Source: DATLMR01 sp964615905
Lineage (GTDB): Bacteria > Acidobacteriota > Blastocatellia > UBA7656
Assembly: GCA_964615905.1 (NCBI GenBank)
Contig: CAZTUB010000018.1
Location: forward strand, 1-64,000
Direction of reading: 5' to 3'
Length of the DNA stretch: 64,000 nt
The notes below the pieces were generated by a model that saw only the letters and a program-made list of their open reading frames with translations, did not search any database and was not told the origin of the DNA. Within the stretch, counting starts at the first letter, position 1. Every line of letters begins with the position of its first letter. Positions 1 to 8,985 of the stretch are shown here, one piece after another. A program made the position numbers and the translations under genes.

Positions 1-1
1 C

Positions 2-1174
2 TATCATCAGGTCCTTAATCGCGCTCGCTGGAATGCTTTTGACCTGAGTCGGCGCTTGCTTCACCTCCTGATGCACACCTTCCAGGCCTGTGGCGGCACA
101 CTCATTTTTGTCATTGATGAAACTTTGGAGCGGCGCTGGGGCCGCCGCATTAAAAGGCGCGGTCATTACCACGACCCTCTGGCTTCCAGTAAAAAGCGGA
201 GTGTTGCCAGCCCAGGACTTCGTTGGATTGTGCTGACTCTGATAGTCACCCCACCCTGGACCAGCCGTAGCTGGGCATTGCCAGTTATGAGTGTTCAAGC
301 TCCTACTCCCGGAGTAAGCAAGCGTCTGGGCTTGCGCCATAAAACTGTGCCGGAGCGCGCCCGGCAGATGATCCTTTTGGTGCGGAGATGGCTACCTGAT
401 GCTGAAATCACTGTAGTCGGCGATCAAACTTATAGCTCGGTAGAACTGGCTCACGGATGTGTGCGAGCGCGAGTCCGCCTGATTGCCCCGTTGCGGATGG
501 ATGCGAGGTTGTATGAGCCTGCCCCGGTGCGTCTGCCCGGCACAAACGGCAGGCCCAGAGTCAAAGGCGCACGCCTGCCCAAACTTGATGCCGTACTGGC
601 TGACGAGCAGACCAACTGGCAGACAGTGCGCTTGCGTTGGTACGACCAGACGCGCCGTAATCTTGAGGTAGCAACAGGCACAGCACACTGGTACAGGCTC
701 GGTCAGAAGGTGCTGCCGATCCGCTGGGTGATCGTGCGTGACCCTAAAGGTAGTCTCAGGCCGAGGGCATACTTTTCTACTCAGCAGGCTGACACGGCGC
801 GGGAGATAGTGGCTGAGTTTATCAAGAGGTGGTCGATAGAAGCGACGTTTGAAGAGAGTCGGGCACATCTAGGTATAGAGACACAGAGGCAGTGGAGTGA
901 TCTGGCGATAGAGCGGAGCACGCCCTGCTTGTTCGGGTTGTACTCTTTGGTGGCGGTGATGGCCAGAGCGCTGTATCCGACAGGAGACGTGCCGGTGAGG
1001 ACGAGCGCGTGGTACAGCAAGAGCGAAGCAACATTTTCTGATGTATTGGCAGCCGTGCGACATCATTTATGGAGCACAATCAGTTTAGAAAAGTCTGCTG
1101 ATGAGGTGGACGTGATAAAAATAGCGAGATGCGAGTACAATCGCCTGATACAGGCGGTTTGTTACTCTCATTAA
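2..1174 (+). CDS. IS701-like DDE transposase, 5' end outside window
   Basis: The protein is a DDE-superfamily transposase of the IS701-like type. The reading frame is open from base 2, so the N-terminus lies left of the window; TTG at 56 is only an internal codon. Visible family landmarks are the first catalytic Asp in VIDETLERR, the second in VVGDQTYSS, a basic stretch with YEPAPVRLPGTNGRP, and the C-terminal Glu in TFEESRAHLGIETQRQWSD, which is very characteristic of this family. The stop is at 1172-1174. The right end of the element must lie just after it, but with only one end visible I cannot define the terminal repeats or target duplication. A minus-strand coding remnant follows directly, which suggests the element landed in another gene. 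Confidence 0.85.
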   Translation, partial: YHQVLNRARWNAFDLSRRLLHLLMHTFQACGGTLIFVIDETLERRWGRRIKRRGHYHDPLASSKKRSVASPGLRWIVLTLIVTPPWTSRSWALPVMSVQAPTPGVSKRLGLRHKTVPERARQMILLVRRWLPDAEITVVGDQTYSSVELAHGCVRARVRLIAPLRMDARLYEPAPVRLPGTNGRPRVKGARLPKLDAVLADEQTNWQTVRLRWYDQTRRNLEVATGTAHWYRLGQKVLPIRWVIVRDPKGSLRPRAYFSTQQADTAREIVAEFIKRWSIEATFEESRAHLGIETQRQWSDLAIERSTPCLFGLYSLVAVMARALYPTGDVPVRTSAWYSKSEATFSDVLAAVRHHLWSTISLEKSADEVDVIKIARCEYNRLIQAVCYSH

Positions 1175-1177
1175 ATG

Positions 1178-1420
1178 TACAAAGTCGAGCTTAGTCACAT
1201 TCAACTCTTTGGCAATCTCTACCGTGTACTTGTTCTGCGCCCTGAGCTTGATAATCTCCGACCTAAAGTCATTGCTTTCCCGGTGAGTCCTTTGGTGTCC
1301 GCCTCGGTCAGCCACCTTGAAGATACCCCTCTTTACCTTATCTATTACACAAGAGGGTTCCAGTTGCCTGAAAATACTCTCATATGAGTATTTATCGGAA
1401 TGATGTTGCTGTCGCGGCCT
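1178..1420 (-). pseudogene. Coding remnant with helix-turn-helix-like segment
   Basis: A minus-strand frame is open from an upstream stop near 1421 into the IS701-like element. It reads through SYESIFRQLEPS, then HRESNDFRSEIIKLRAQNKY and TVEIAKELNVTK, which has the look of a helix-turn-helix of the kind found in transposases and resolvases. There is no ATG; a GTG lies at 1315. A second short frame upstream (about 1505-1600) reads RCRKKSFTTNDKVRDVERVI. Both look like pieces of decayed genes cut by the insertion. The family is not recognised and the call is weak. Confidence 0.25.
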
Positions 1421-1856
1421 TTACTCGGGGTCGGGGGAGGTACTGATTTACCGTATTTCAAACTCGTGCACGTTGAGGCTCCGGCCCTCGTGTTTCTAAC
1501 TTTTGACATACTCAATAACTCTTTCAACGTCCCGAACCTTGTCATTTGTGGTAAAGGACTTTTTCCTACATCTCATCCACAGCCGAAAAATTCGAATTGC
1601 CCTAGACTGGGATTGTGTCTATACATTTTGAGTACTTCAAATCACTTAAAAGAGTCGAAGTGCTAACTTATTAGCAGTGGGTTGGCATGCTCTTACCATC
1701 CGGGAACCCGAGTGCCACCAGGCTCGCTTACGGGGTGCCATTTGTTCTCTGCGTATCCGCAAGCGCTCGCAGATAGATCCCTCATGAGGATGGTCTTCAT
1801 CGATATGACCGAGGCCTTTCATTGGAGCGCCCCTCATCGAGGGCATCCCCTAAATA
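1421..1856. other. Non-coding stretch downstream of hxsC
   Basis: Apart from the possible degenerate frame noted beside it, I see no supported gene. Short open frames here lack ribosome-binding sites and recognisable sequence. No clear intrinsic terminator for the hxs operon is visible. Confidence 0.4.
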
Positions 1857-2996
1857 TCAGATCGGCTTGATGTAAGCGCTGTGCTTTTTCGCCGCCGATT
1901 GGAACAGCCCGCCGCAGTCGTTTCGTAGCGAACATCGCTCACACGGGTCAAGGTACAGATTCTTCCAATCCGAAATAGACTTGCGAGCAAATGGCCAAAG
2001 CGACCGGTCAATCACGCACAATTGGTGGTTATAGATCGAGGCGTTCATGCCGGAAAGGAAAAGTATCTCGGTCGCTTCTTTTAACTCCACCTGATAGTCG
2101 TGCGGGTCTATCCACAAATCACCCAGGTTCGCTTTGACGAAGCCAAACATCTCCATTCCCATCAGTGCCACGTGAGCAGCGAAAGGGAAATTGCGGGCAA
2201 TGTACTCGGCGAGTCGCGGCAGCCGGCGGTAGCTCTGAAGGTGTATTACTACTCTTATTTCAACCGGAACATTGTACCGCGCGAGGTTCTGAAGCCCGAG
2301 CACGGTCTCTTCAAAAGCCCCCTTCGCCTGCACGATGTAGTCGTGCTCTGAATCGACGTCAGAGTAAAGAGGTATGCCGAGCATTAAATCCGTATGCCCA
2401 ATATCTCCGAGTCTCTTCGCGAATTCGCGATAATAGAATAGCCTGCCGTTTGTCAGCACGTGCAACGCGGTGTTCGGAAGCTTCTCTTTGCAGTATTCGA
2501 TCAGCCTGAGGAAGTCATCTTTGAACAGAGTGGGCTCGCCCCCGGTCAGGCCCAGCTCCCTCGTTTCAGGATCGATCAGGTCTATCAGTCTGATGTGCTC
2601 GGATATGCGGTCGAAGTCATTTACCTGCTTCGGCGGCTGCGAGCACATCAGGCAGTAGCTATTACACTGGTCGGTTACGAGTATGAAATTGTGAGGAGAG
2701 TGTTTCCTGAAAAGTGTTCTCACGAACCCCTTCTGATTTACATAGATCACGTCTCCATCGGCCAGATAATCGAGATCCGATACGGAGTGTACGAGCGGCG
2801 AGTCGGTGTGCCATTCTGGGCTTTTTTGCGGGGTTATCACTGCCAAATACCCGGATGAATCTGATGGCGCGTACTCCCGATCCCAGAAGAGCGCCGCGTC
2901 TTTGCGCGGATCTCCAGGCGGAAGTTCACCAGTTGTGATCTTTGCGATCACGGGCTGCTGGAGGTCAACTCTGTGGCCGAGCGAGTAGAGTTTCAT
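1857..2996 (-). CDS. hxsC: His-Xaa-Ser system radical SAM maturase HxsC
   Basis: This is a 379-aa radical SAM protein matching HxsC, one of two paired maturases of the His-Xaa-Ser (Hxs) peptide-modification system. The 4Fe-4S cluster motif CNSYCLMC (CxxxCxxC) follows the strand HNFILVTDQ near residue 110. Next come the SAM-binding GGEPTLF loop and HVLTNGRLF. The C-terminus carries a Cys-rich CERCSLRNDCGG segment likely to bind an auxiliary cluster or zinc. The start ATG overlaps the hxsB stop by 4 nt, so translation is coupled. It is the last gene of the hxs operon. In this family HxsB and HxsC are assumed to act together on HxsA; the chemistry is not known to me. Confidence 0.93.
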   Translation of the reverse strand: MKLYSLGHRVDLQQPVIAKITTGELPPGDPRKDAALFWDREYAPSDSSGYLAVITPQKSPEWHTDSPLVHSVSDLDYLADGDVIYVNQKGFVRTLFRKHSPHNFILVTDQCNSYCLMCSQPPKQVNDFDRISEHIRLIDLIDPETRELGLTGGEPTLFKDDFLRLIEYCKEKLPNTALHVLTNGRLFYYREFAKRLGDIGHTDLMLGIPLYSDVDSEHDYIVQAKGAFEETVLGLQNLARYNVPVEIRVVIHLQSYRRLPRLAEYIARNFPFAAHVALMGMEMFGFVKANLGDLWIDPHDYQVELKEATEILFLSGMNASIYNHQLCVIDRSLWPFARKSISDWKNLYLDPCERCSLRNDCGGLFQSAAKKHSAYIKPI

Positions 2997-4534
2997 GCCG
3001 GGGCCTCATTCAGGCACGCGGCACCGCTCATTGCATCAGTTACGGAAGGGGTTTCCAGTAATTCATTCACATGGCGGTTATGGACCCACGCCCAGAATAT
3101 CCTTCGTATCGTCGGGTCTGAATAGTAAAGCGTCAGAAGGTGCTTGATTATGAATAGGTTCTTCTTGTGGAATTCGCTGGTCGGACGATGGCCTACCATA
3201 TCGCCCTGAGTGGCGTAATTGAAGATCGGGTCTGCCCCGCAGAAAGTCTGGAAAGCGCAGTCAGCGCAGCCCGGCATCGACTCGACGCAGGAAGACGCCA
3301 CAATTGCCCGTAGCAGCTCGCCGCCGAATATCTGCTCGTACGAGTCGGTGTGGACGTTTCCAAGCTTGAACTGCTTGTCACCCATCTCCGCAAGCATCCG
3401 CGACTCATCCGACGCATACACGTCCCCGTCGTAGTTATAAACCGCGACGCCTATGCCTGCTCCCGCCGGCGACTGAAGGTCGACATACCCGGTGGAGAAG
3501 GGGGTCAGAATCCGTGTGAGTATTATCTGTGCGTATATCTCTACGAAGTTGATACCTTTACGGTTGATCTCTATGATGTAATCCAACGCATCCGTATAAA
3601 ACGTGAGAAACTCGTCTATCGAATAACCCGTGGACCTGATCGTCTTCAACGCAAATCCGTAAGGGCTGAGGTTCCGCAGGAAGATCGATTGAAACCCGTT
3701 GTTGACGTACTCGTCAATTATCGCGCGCGGGTGTCGCAGGCTCAGACGAGTAGCGGTCATGATGGCGCCCACTTTGTCGAACCCCAGGACCTCGCGCGCC
3801 CGTGTCAGGTTCACAATCGTTAGCTGATGGCTGTTATTCCCAGGTCGGGGGCGGTTGGCATTGTGGATGAACTCAGACCCGTCCAAAGAGGTCGAGATCA
3901 AGACGTTATGATCCCGAAAGTATTCGAGCATCCCGCCGGTGACGAGGGCCAGGTTTGTGGTCACAACGAATTCGACGGTCTTTCCTGCCGCCGGGGCCCT
4001 CTTTTCAGCATCTTCAATGATCTGCACTATCCGGTTAAAGTTCAGTAGAGGCTCGCCGCCTTGAAACTCGATCTTGATATCGTCGGCGGGTGAGCGGAAC
4101 ACGAGGTCGAGCGCCCTGAGGGCCGTCTCCTCGCTCATGTCGTAGCGGGCCTGGTTCGTGCTCACTCTCGACACCTGGCAATAATGACAAGAATGCTCGC
4201 ACCTGAGCGACACCACAAAAATATGTAGCTTGGTAAAACCGGCGAGGTGGGCTTTCTTCGTGCGGTACTTGGTCGCAAGCAACTCCAACGGAGCCGAAGA
4301 ATCCGAATCGAAGAGGAAATGCTTCCCTTTAAGGTCAAAGTAAGTATCCGAAGATTGATCGAGCCGGTGTGTCACGAACGTGTCGAAGTCCTCGTTACTC
4401 AAAAAGAGGTGTTCGCCTACCTCGTTCACGACGATCTTATTACCGGCATCAAACTGTAGAAATTGGAAAGGCAACAGGTGATACGGCTTGCCGGGTCTGT
4501 AATAGTCTCGTTTTTCGAAGCGTGTTTGCCCCAT
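2993..4534 (-). CDS. hxsB: His-Xaa-Ser system radical SAM/SPASM maturase HxsB
   Basis: This is a 513-aa radical SAM protein matching HxsB. Its N-terminal third (KPYHLLPFQFLQFDAGNKIVVNEVGEHLFLS) is typical of HxsB and precedes the cluster motif CEHSCHYC. The EFQGGEPLLNF loop follows, and a SPASM-like C-terminal region holds CVESMPGCADCAFQTFCG for auxiliary clusters. The ATG at 4534 is preceded by AGGAAG. It lies 19 nt after the HxsD-like gene and overlaps hxsC by 4 nt. The expected role is modification of the HxsA repeat region together with HxsC and the HxsD proteins. Confidence 0.94.
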   Translation of the reverse strand: MGQTRFEKRDYYRPGKPYHLLPFQFLQFDAGNKIVVNEVGEHLFLSNEDFDTFVTHRLDQSSDTYFDLKGKHFLFDSDSSAPLELLATKYRTKKAHLAGFTKLHIFVVSLRCEHSCHYCQVSRVSTNQARYDMSEETALRALDLVFRSPADDIKIEFQGGEPLLNFNRIVQIIEDAEKRAPAAGKTVEFVVTTNLALVTGGMLEYFRDHNVLISTSLDGSEFIHNANRPRPGNNSHQLTIVNLTRAREVLGFDKVGAIMTATRLSLRHPRAIIDEYVNNGFQSIFLRNLSPYGFALKTIRSTGYSIDEFLTFYTDALDYIIEINRKGINFVEIYAQIILTRILTPFSTGYVDLQSPAGAGIGVAVYNYDGDVYASDESRMLAEMGDKQFKLGNVHTDSYEQIFGGELLRAIVASSCVESMPGCADCAFQTFCGADPIFNYATQGDMVGHRPTSEFHKKNLFIIKHLLTLYYSDPTIRRIFWAWVHNRHVNELLETPSVTDAMSGAACLNEAPA

Positions 4535-4553
4535 GACTTCCTATTTTATGGTT

Positions 4554-4811
4554 TTACAATTCCAGGCAGTCTGGAGTTCGCGCCGCGTTAAGATGACTTT
4601 CTACTGATACGTCCAGTAAGTAATTCAAGAACTCGTGCGTCAGCTCGCCTTCATCGATCGTCGAGCCTTCAAGCGCGCTTATTTCGATAAGGCGCTCTTT
4701 TGATGTCATGTCGCATACCCATACAGAGCAAAGATTCAAATAGGCTGAAACCGCCTGGTCAACGCATTCACCCGGATAGATCCTGGTCGAGAGTAAAACC
4801 CGTATGCTCAT
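4554..4811 (-). CDS. Second, short HxsD-like protein
   Basis: This 85-aa protein has the same plan as the neighbouring HxsD: a beta strand ending in IYP (RVLLSTRIYPGECVDQAVSAY), a variable middle, and a C-terminal helix EFLNYLLDVSVESHL that matches HxsD's EFSNELINQKVRLDI. It lacks the C-terminal tail of HxsD. Its start overlaps the hxsD stop by 4 nt and hxsB follows after 19 nt, so it belongs to the operon. I read it as a diverged tandem duplicate of HxsD, perhaps a partner for one of the two radical SAM enzymes. The usual Hxs gene set, as I know it, has a single hxsD. Confidence 0.7.
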   Translation of the reverse strand: MSIRVLLSTRIYPGECVDQAVSAYLNLCSVWVCDMTSKERLIEISALEGSTIDEGELTHEFLNYLLDVSVESHLNAARTPDCLEL

Positions 4812-5218
4812 TTAGAGATGCCCCTCGGATCCTCATGGTAATCTGCACCTGAATGCGACCTGTCGGCCAGATCAGCTTCCGTAAATGCCTGGGTCACGAT
4901 CATCTCGCGGATCGGTCTGGTCTCAGCCGCGATGTCTAGCCTTACTTTCTGATTTATGAGTTCGTTTGAGAACTCTCCGGCTATAGTATAAAGGTCACAA
5001 TCAGCAGCCTTCTTTGCAAACCGTACCCTGACCGTATTGGTCGTTGTGGCCATCTGTTCCGAGGGGCGCTCATCTTCACTCAGGAAGAGATAGCATCTAT
5101 CTGTAAATAAGTAGCAGACGCGGAACAGGGCATCGAGTGGATAGATATCAAGATTAACGCGAATGGCAAGGTGTTCATCAGAGACATTTTGAACCCAGGA
5201 AAGATGAGTGGAAGGCAT
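4808..5218 (-). CDS. hxsD: His-Xaa-Ser system protein HxsD
   Basis: A 136-aa protein of the HxsD family. The N-terminal core AIRVNLDIYPLDALFRVCYLFTD is followed by a strand pair and the family's C-terminal block GEFSNELINQKVRLDI plus AAETRPIREMIVTQAF. HxsD is a small conserved partner in Hxs loci, presumably helping deliver or process the HxsA substrate, but its activity is not established. It starts 104 nt downstream of hxsA and overlaps the next gene by 4 nt. Confidence 0.88.
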   Translation of the reverse strand: MPSTHLSWVQNVSDEHLAIRVNLDIYPLDALFRVCYLFTDRCYLFLSEDERPSEQMATTTNTVRVRFAKKAADCDLYTIAGEFSNELINQKVRLDIAAETRPIREMIVTQAFTEADLADRSHSGADYHEDPRGISK

Positions 5219-5322
5219 AAATGTATACCCTTGCCTATGTTGAATAGATTTTTTTCAGATTGTATTAAGCCTGATACAGTGACCTGTCACCTTTAGAAGA
5301 GTCATTGTTCAAGCTGACATCA

Positions 5323-6333
5323 TTACTGTTTGAGCACGATCTGAAAGTTAGCAAATACGGCCGAGCCGGGGGAGGTCACCACCTGATTAGTGCCGGCGTT
5401 CAGTTCGACGTAAACGGCTGTTATTGGGATCTGCGGCGTCACCGCGTGTCGGACCTTCCATTGCACTCCGTTAGGGCTTGTTTCCCAAAGCATAAGCCCG
5501 TTAGCGGGGTCATGCCTGAACCGCCAGAATTTATGCTCGGCCCGGTTGTACGAGGTTTTTGCCGATGACAGTACGCCGCCCACCTTGTTCTCGAAGTAGA
5601 GGATCCCGCTTTCGACCGAGAAGCGATACCAGTTCCCGCTGTCGACTACCAGGGCAAAGATAGTCGTGGCGGCATCGGTCGTCGTCTGCACAACTTCGAC
5701 GCTGGTATTCCCGTTCGTTAAGTCCCAGGCGGATTCGGTTGAGTAGCCGTTGTAGTGATTTCCGGTAACGCCTGAAAGCGGTGTGATTTTCAACCTGTCG
5801 TCTTGCTCGACTATCTCTACCTGATCGTCCATCTCGAAAGCTCTGTGACTGCGCACGCCCAGGCTCCACCTCGCGCCCGTGCGCCTGTTGTTGACCAGAT
5901 AATTTCCGAAACTGATCTTCGGCTTGGACCGCGCCGCCCTTGATTTCGGAGCCGGAGTTGTGGCGGGCGGCTTAGGTGCCGGCGTCGAGGGGCCGCTCGA
6001 CGAGTAGTGTGACGGAGAGGTGCTGGAGTAATGCGAGCTGTGCGAGCGGTGTGAGCTATGAGACCTGTGCGAGCTGTGCGACCTGTGTTGGGCGAAGCTA
6101 CTGGTCAGGCTGACCCTGCCCGCCGACTTCAATAAGAATTTCGAGGCGTATTTCGTGATCTCTCGTTTAGGAAGATCGAACTGCGAGACGGGGGCCTTGG
6201 TCTGCGCGTCCGCCTGGGTAGGCGATAAAGCCATCAGCCCCGCGCCGAGCAGCACATTTCTGGAAGCGCCTATTACGCGCTCGGCTGAAGAAAGAAGCGA
6301 GGTCAGTCTCTTTTTCCACTTCGGGAACTCCAT
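5323..6333 (-). CDS. hxsA: His-Xaa-Ser repeat substrate HxsA with lectin-like C-terminal domain
   Basis: A 336-aa protein and the likely substrate of HxsB/HxsC. Residues 1-45 form a leader with a weak hydrophobic stretch (NVLLGAGLMAL) ending at TQADA, possibly an export signal. Residues 83-111 hold eight His-Xaa-Ser units (HRS, HSS and HYS). A Pro/Lys/Ala linker follows (about 115-138). Residues about 140-336 form a beta-rich domain (SAWDLTNGNTSVEVVQ, WYRFSVESGILYF, KFWRFRHD, WETSPNGVQWKVRHA) resembling the concanavalin-like DUF1349/LamG sandwich. The start has AGGAGG 8 nt upstream. The product is probably a surface or secreted protein carrying a modified His/Ser patch. Confidence 0.9.
   Translation of the reverse strand: MEFPKWKKRLTSLLSSAERVIGASRNVLLGAGLMALSPTQADAQTKAPVSQFDLPKREITKYASKFLLKSAGRVSLTSSFAQHRSHSSHRSHSSHRSHSSHYSSTSPSHYSSSGPSTPAPKPPATTPAPKSRAARSKPKISFGNYLVNNRRTGARWSLGVRSHRAFEMDDQVEIVEQDDRLKITPLSGVTGNHYNGYSTESAWDLTNGNTSVEVVQTTTDAATTIFALVVDSGNWYRFSVESGILYFENKVGGVLSSAKTSYNRAEHKFWRFRHDPANGLMLWETSPNGVQWKVRHAVTPQIPITAVYVELNAGTNQVVTSPGSAVFANFQIVLKQ
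6001..6087 (-). repeat. His-Xaa-Ser repeat-encoding segment of hxsA
   Basis: Codes for the repeat core of HxsA: HRS and HSS alternate three times, then HYS, a short spacer, and a second HYS. At DNA level it is a near-perfect tandem repeat of about 18 nt. Confidence 0.85.
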
Positions 6334-6725
6334 AGCATGCGCCTCCTGGGTTGGCGTCGGCTTGATGGGGCAGGAATATATGTTACTTCACCTGTAGAGT
6401 CAATAGCGGTTTATTGGCCTTCACTTGCGAAGGGCTTTGACACGAGTAATTCTAAATAATAGTGCGGATGTATTATTCACTTGAAGGCCGGCTCGAAGGG
6501 TGGAAAACATGGAAGCGTAGCGGGATGTTAATACATCAAGTTACGGGCAGATCGGAGCCGCTGCGACGCGCCCGGCCCACAAAGATTATTACTCCCACAA
6601 CGCACAAAGATATGATTATTACCAGTTGGCTATTGGCCCAAAAGAGCGTCACCTTATAAAATATCTGATAACTCAATCAGTGTGGCATCTTTGAGTTGGG
6701 GATTATCGTGGCGGGTAATAACTTT
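6334..6725. promoter_or_regulatory. Divergent intergenic region between hxsA and the SEC-C gene
   Basis: About 390 bp separating two diverging genes, so promoters for both must lie here. I can point only to the AGGAGG ribosome-binding site of hxsA at its left edge. The short open frame on the plus strand has no recognisable content. Confidence 0.4.
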
Positions 6726-7853
6726 ATGCGACGTAATAGAATCGGGAGAAATGATGTTTGCTGGTGCCGGTCAGGTGAAAAATTTAAGAAATGTCACGAA
6801 GGACGCGCCGAATCCAGTCGCATAACTTTACAAGAAAAATTGGATAAGACTAGGGAAAGCTATAGTAAGGAATACTGCCTTCATCCCGAAGCCGGAGCAC
6901 AGACCTGCAGTGGGAAAATTGTCCGCGCGCACACAATTCAAAGAAGTCGCGGTTTGAAGCTTTTAGCCCGAAATGGCTATGTATACGGGCTGGCCGCTGA
7001 TTACGCCACGCTGAACAAGACTAAAGGTTATCCAAGCGTGCGGCAAATAGGTATCGGTTCAGCCTCTACCTTCACAGGTTTTTGTGGCTCTCACGACAAC
7101 AAGACGTTTGAGCCTGTTGAAAAGCATCCGTTTCAGGCCAATCAGGAACACGCTTTTCTACTCGGCTACAGGGCAATATGTAAAGAACTCTTCCAGAAAA
7201 TGGCAGAAAAAGACTTGCTCCCATTCAAACGTACGATGGACAGCGGGAAAAGCCTTGAGGCCCAAGTCTTCTATCAGGACTATGTTAATGCTTTCGCAGA
7301 TGGGCTGGCCTCTGGCCTTAGCGACATACAATTCTACAAGTCAAGCTATGACAAAGTTCTATTATCAGCAGACTATTCTGAAATGCAGTACTACGTCGTC
7401 GGGTTAGGCCGTACTCCTGAATTGCTATGCTCGGGGGCGGCGTATCCGGAGTATGATTTTGAAGGTAACAACCTTCAGAAGTTAGTCAGCCGAGACACCT
7501 TGCTGGAGCTTATGACGTTTTCGGTCATAGCTGCCGGTACGGGTGGCGCGGTGGTATTCGGCTGGCTCGGCGAAAGCGCTGTTAACACAAGATTCATTAG
7601 GTCTCTCGATTCATTGGCGGATGATCAACTGCCTCACGCGATTCTGAGGTTTACTTTCGAGCACTTTGAAAACGTGTTCATGTCCCCCGACTGGTGGGAC
7701 GGGCTGGGTGATTCTGTAAAAAACAGTCTGTTGAGAAGATCCTTATCAGAGGCCCACCCTTTAATGCCGCGAACTAATAGATGTCTCGTCGACGACCGTA
7801 TAAGGGCCGTCAACTGGCCCATTGCCTCGCGCGATACTAATGTCAGACGGTGA
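6726..7853 (+). CDS. SEC-C zinc-binding protein with an HNH-like Cys/His block
   Basis: From ATG 6726 the protein is about 375 aa. An in-frame TTG at 6696 would add 10 residues, but the later start places the metal site at the N-terminus as in other SEC-C proteins. Residues 6-23 are the SEC-C motif GRNDVCWCRSGEKFKKCH, which binds zinc. A second block, CLHPEAGAQTC followed by SGKIVRAHTIQRS, has the spacing of an HNH/treble-clef site. The remaining 280 residues are mostly helical with no motif I know. It is monocistronic. It may be a nuclease or defence protein, but that is inference only. Confidence 0.7.
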   Translation: MRRNRIGRNDVCWCRSGEKFKKCHEGRAESSRITLQEKLDKTRESYSKEYCLHPEAGAQTCSGKIVRAHTIQRSRGLKLLARNGYVYGLAADYATLNKTKGYPSVRQIGIGSASTFTGFCGSHDNKTFEPVEKHPFQANQEHAFLLGYRAICKELFQKMAEKDLLPFKRTMDSGKSLEAQVFYQDYVNAFADGLASGLSDIQFYKSSYDKVLLSADYSEMQYYVVGLGRTPELLCSGAAYPEYDFEGNNLQKLVSRDTLLELMTFSVIAAGTGGAVVFGWLGESAVNTRFIRSLDSLADDQLPHAILRFTFEHFENVFMSPDWWDGLGDSVKNSLLRRSLSEAHPLMPRTNRCLVDDRIRAVNWPIASRDTNVRR

Positions 7854-8259
7854 AGTGAAAAGACGAATTAAACATGTGAGGTATTACCACAGGGGTTACT
7901 GGTAAGATTAAGATGTCCGCTCAGGCAGGCATTAACAAACGCAAATTGAGCAAGTGTTGGGAAAACATCAGGCGCTCCTGACTTTATAAAGTCTGCCGGG
8001 CGCATCTAGCTATATAATGCCAGGGAGATCCTGAGACCCTCAAGCCTTTGCCTATTAGGTAACAAAGCGCTTGTAAGCTATAATTAAATAAACGATGTAG
8101 CCCTGCTTACGTAAGGTGAATGCCGGTTGGAAGAGAAGCTTTCCTCCGTGAAGCGGAAGCGCTCAGCGTAAAGTGGAAGATACAAGCATAGAGTTGTAAG
8201 GAAAAATAGTGAGCGTCAGTCTTAACACAGACCTGAAAGATGGGCGCTCAGAGGTGACG
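7854..8259. other. Intergenic region with a 14-bp palindrome
   Basis: No gene is supported. GACTTTATAAAGTC at 7980-7993 is a perfect palindrome and could be an operator. AAGGA at 8199-8203 lies in front of GTG 8209, and GAGGTGAC at 8251-8258 in front of ATG 8260; either could start the next gene. Confidence 0.4.
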
Positions 8260-8961
8260 ATGGTTACTTCAGACACCGCTTTCCTGGCCCTGGTTGGGCC
8301 AACCTGTATAGGTAAGACCAGGTACGCTCATGACCTGATCGAGGAGTTCCCGCTGGAACTGATAAATCTGGATTCTTTCCAGGTACATAGTTTCTTTCGT
8401 GTCGGCACGGGCCTGGCTGATTTACAGGCGGGCCGCGCGCACCTCTACGGCTTTAGGGATCCTCACGACATACTTTCCCCTCGGCAATACCTGTCTCTTG
8501 TCGACGGAGTGCTCAAGGGCATATCAGCGAACAATCACTATCCACTCTTTGAGGGCGGTTCGATCAGCTACATCAAGGCCCTCCTCGAGCGCTACGCGCT
8601 CAAGCTGATAGGCCTGAGGCCTGCGGACACCGCTCACGCAGTGGACTTAATAGAGCGGAGGATGGGATCGAGATCTGAGGCGCTCCTAATTTCCGAAATA
8701 ACCGAAGGGTTGAGAAGAGGCTTTCGCGACACCGTTATAATGCGCGATGATGTAGTGTATCTCCCGTATGTTGAATACCTGGCGGGATCCATTTCGCTGC
8801 CGGACGCGCGAGGGCGGGTTGTAAAAAATCTCCTCAGGCGATACCAGACCCAGATGGAAGAATATAGCGCCCTGCCCGTCGAATGGTTTATACCGTCAGA
8901 CGCCTCGCTGTCTGAAATACGTGATCTTATAAGAGGCTTTTTAGAGCAGAAAGCTTTTTAG
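8260..8961 (+). CDS. Dimethylallyltransferase-like protein (MiaA/Ipt superfamily)
   Basis: About 233 aa from ATG 8260 (GTG 8209 would give 250 aa). The P-loop LALVGPTCIGKTRYA opens the protein. INLDSFQVHSFFRVGTG matches the substrate-loop Asp and DSxQ motif of tRNA dimethylallyltransferases, and YPLFEGGSISYIKALLERY matches the GG(T/S) motif. It is shorter than MiaA (about 300 aa), and GPTCxGKT plus FEGGS are closer to adenylate dimethylallyltransferases (Ipt, about 240 aa) that make cytokinins. The expected reaction is transfer of a dimethylallyl group to N6 of adenine in a nucleotide or tRNA. The overall fold assignment is firm; the substrate is not. Confidence 0.75.
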   Translation: MVTSDTAFLALVGPTCIGKTRYAHDLIEEFPLELINLDSFQVHSFFRVGTGLADLQAGRAHLYGFRDPHDILSPRQYLSLVDGVLKGISANNHYPLFEGGSISYIKALLERYALKLIGLRPADTAHAVDLIERRMGSRSEALLISEITEGLRRGFRDTVIMRDDVVYLPYVEYLAGSISLPDARGRVVKNLLRRYQTQMEEYSALPVEWFIPSDASLSEIRDLIRGFLEQKAF

Positions 8962-8985
8962 AGTAAGAGGCTTTTTGAGGCTCAA

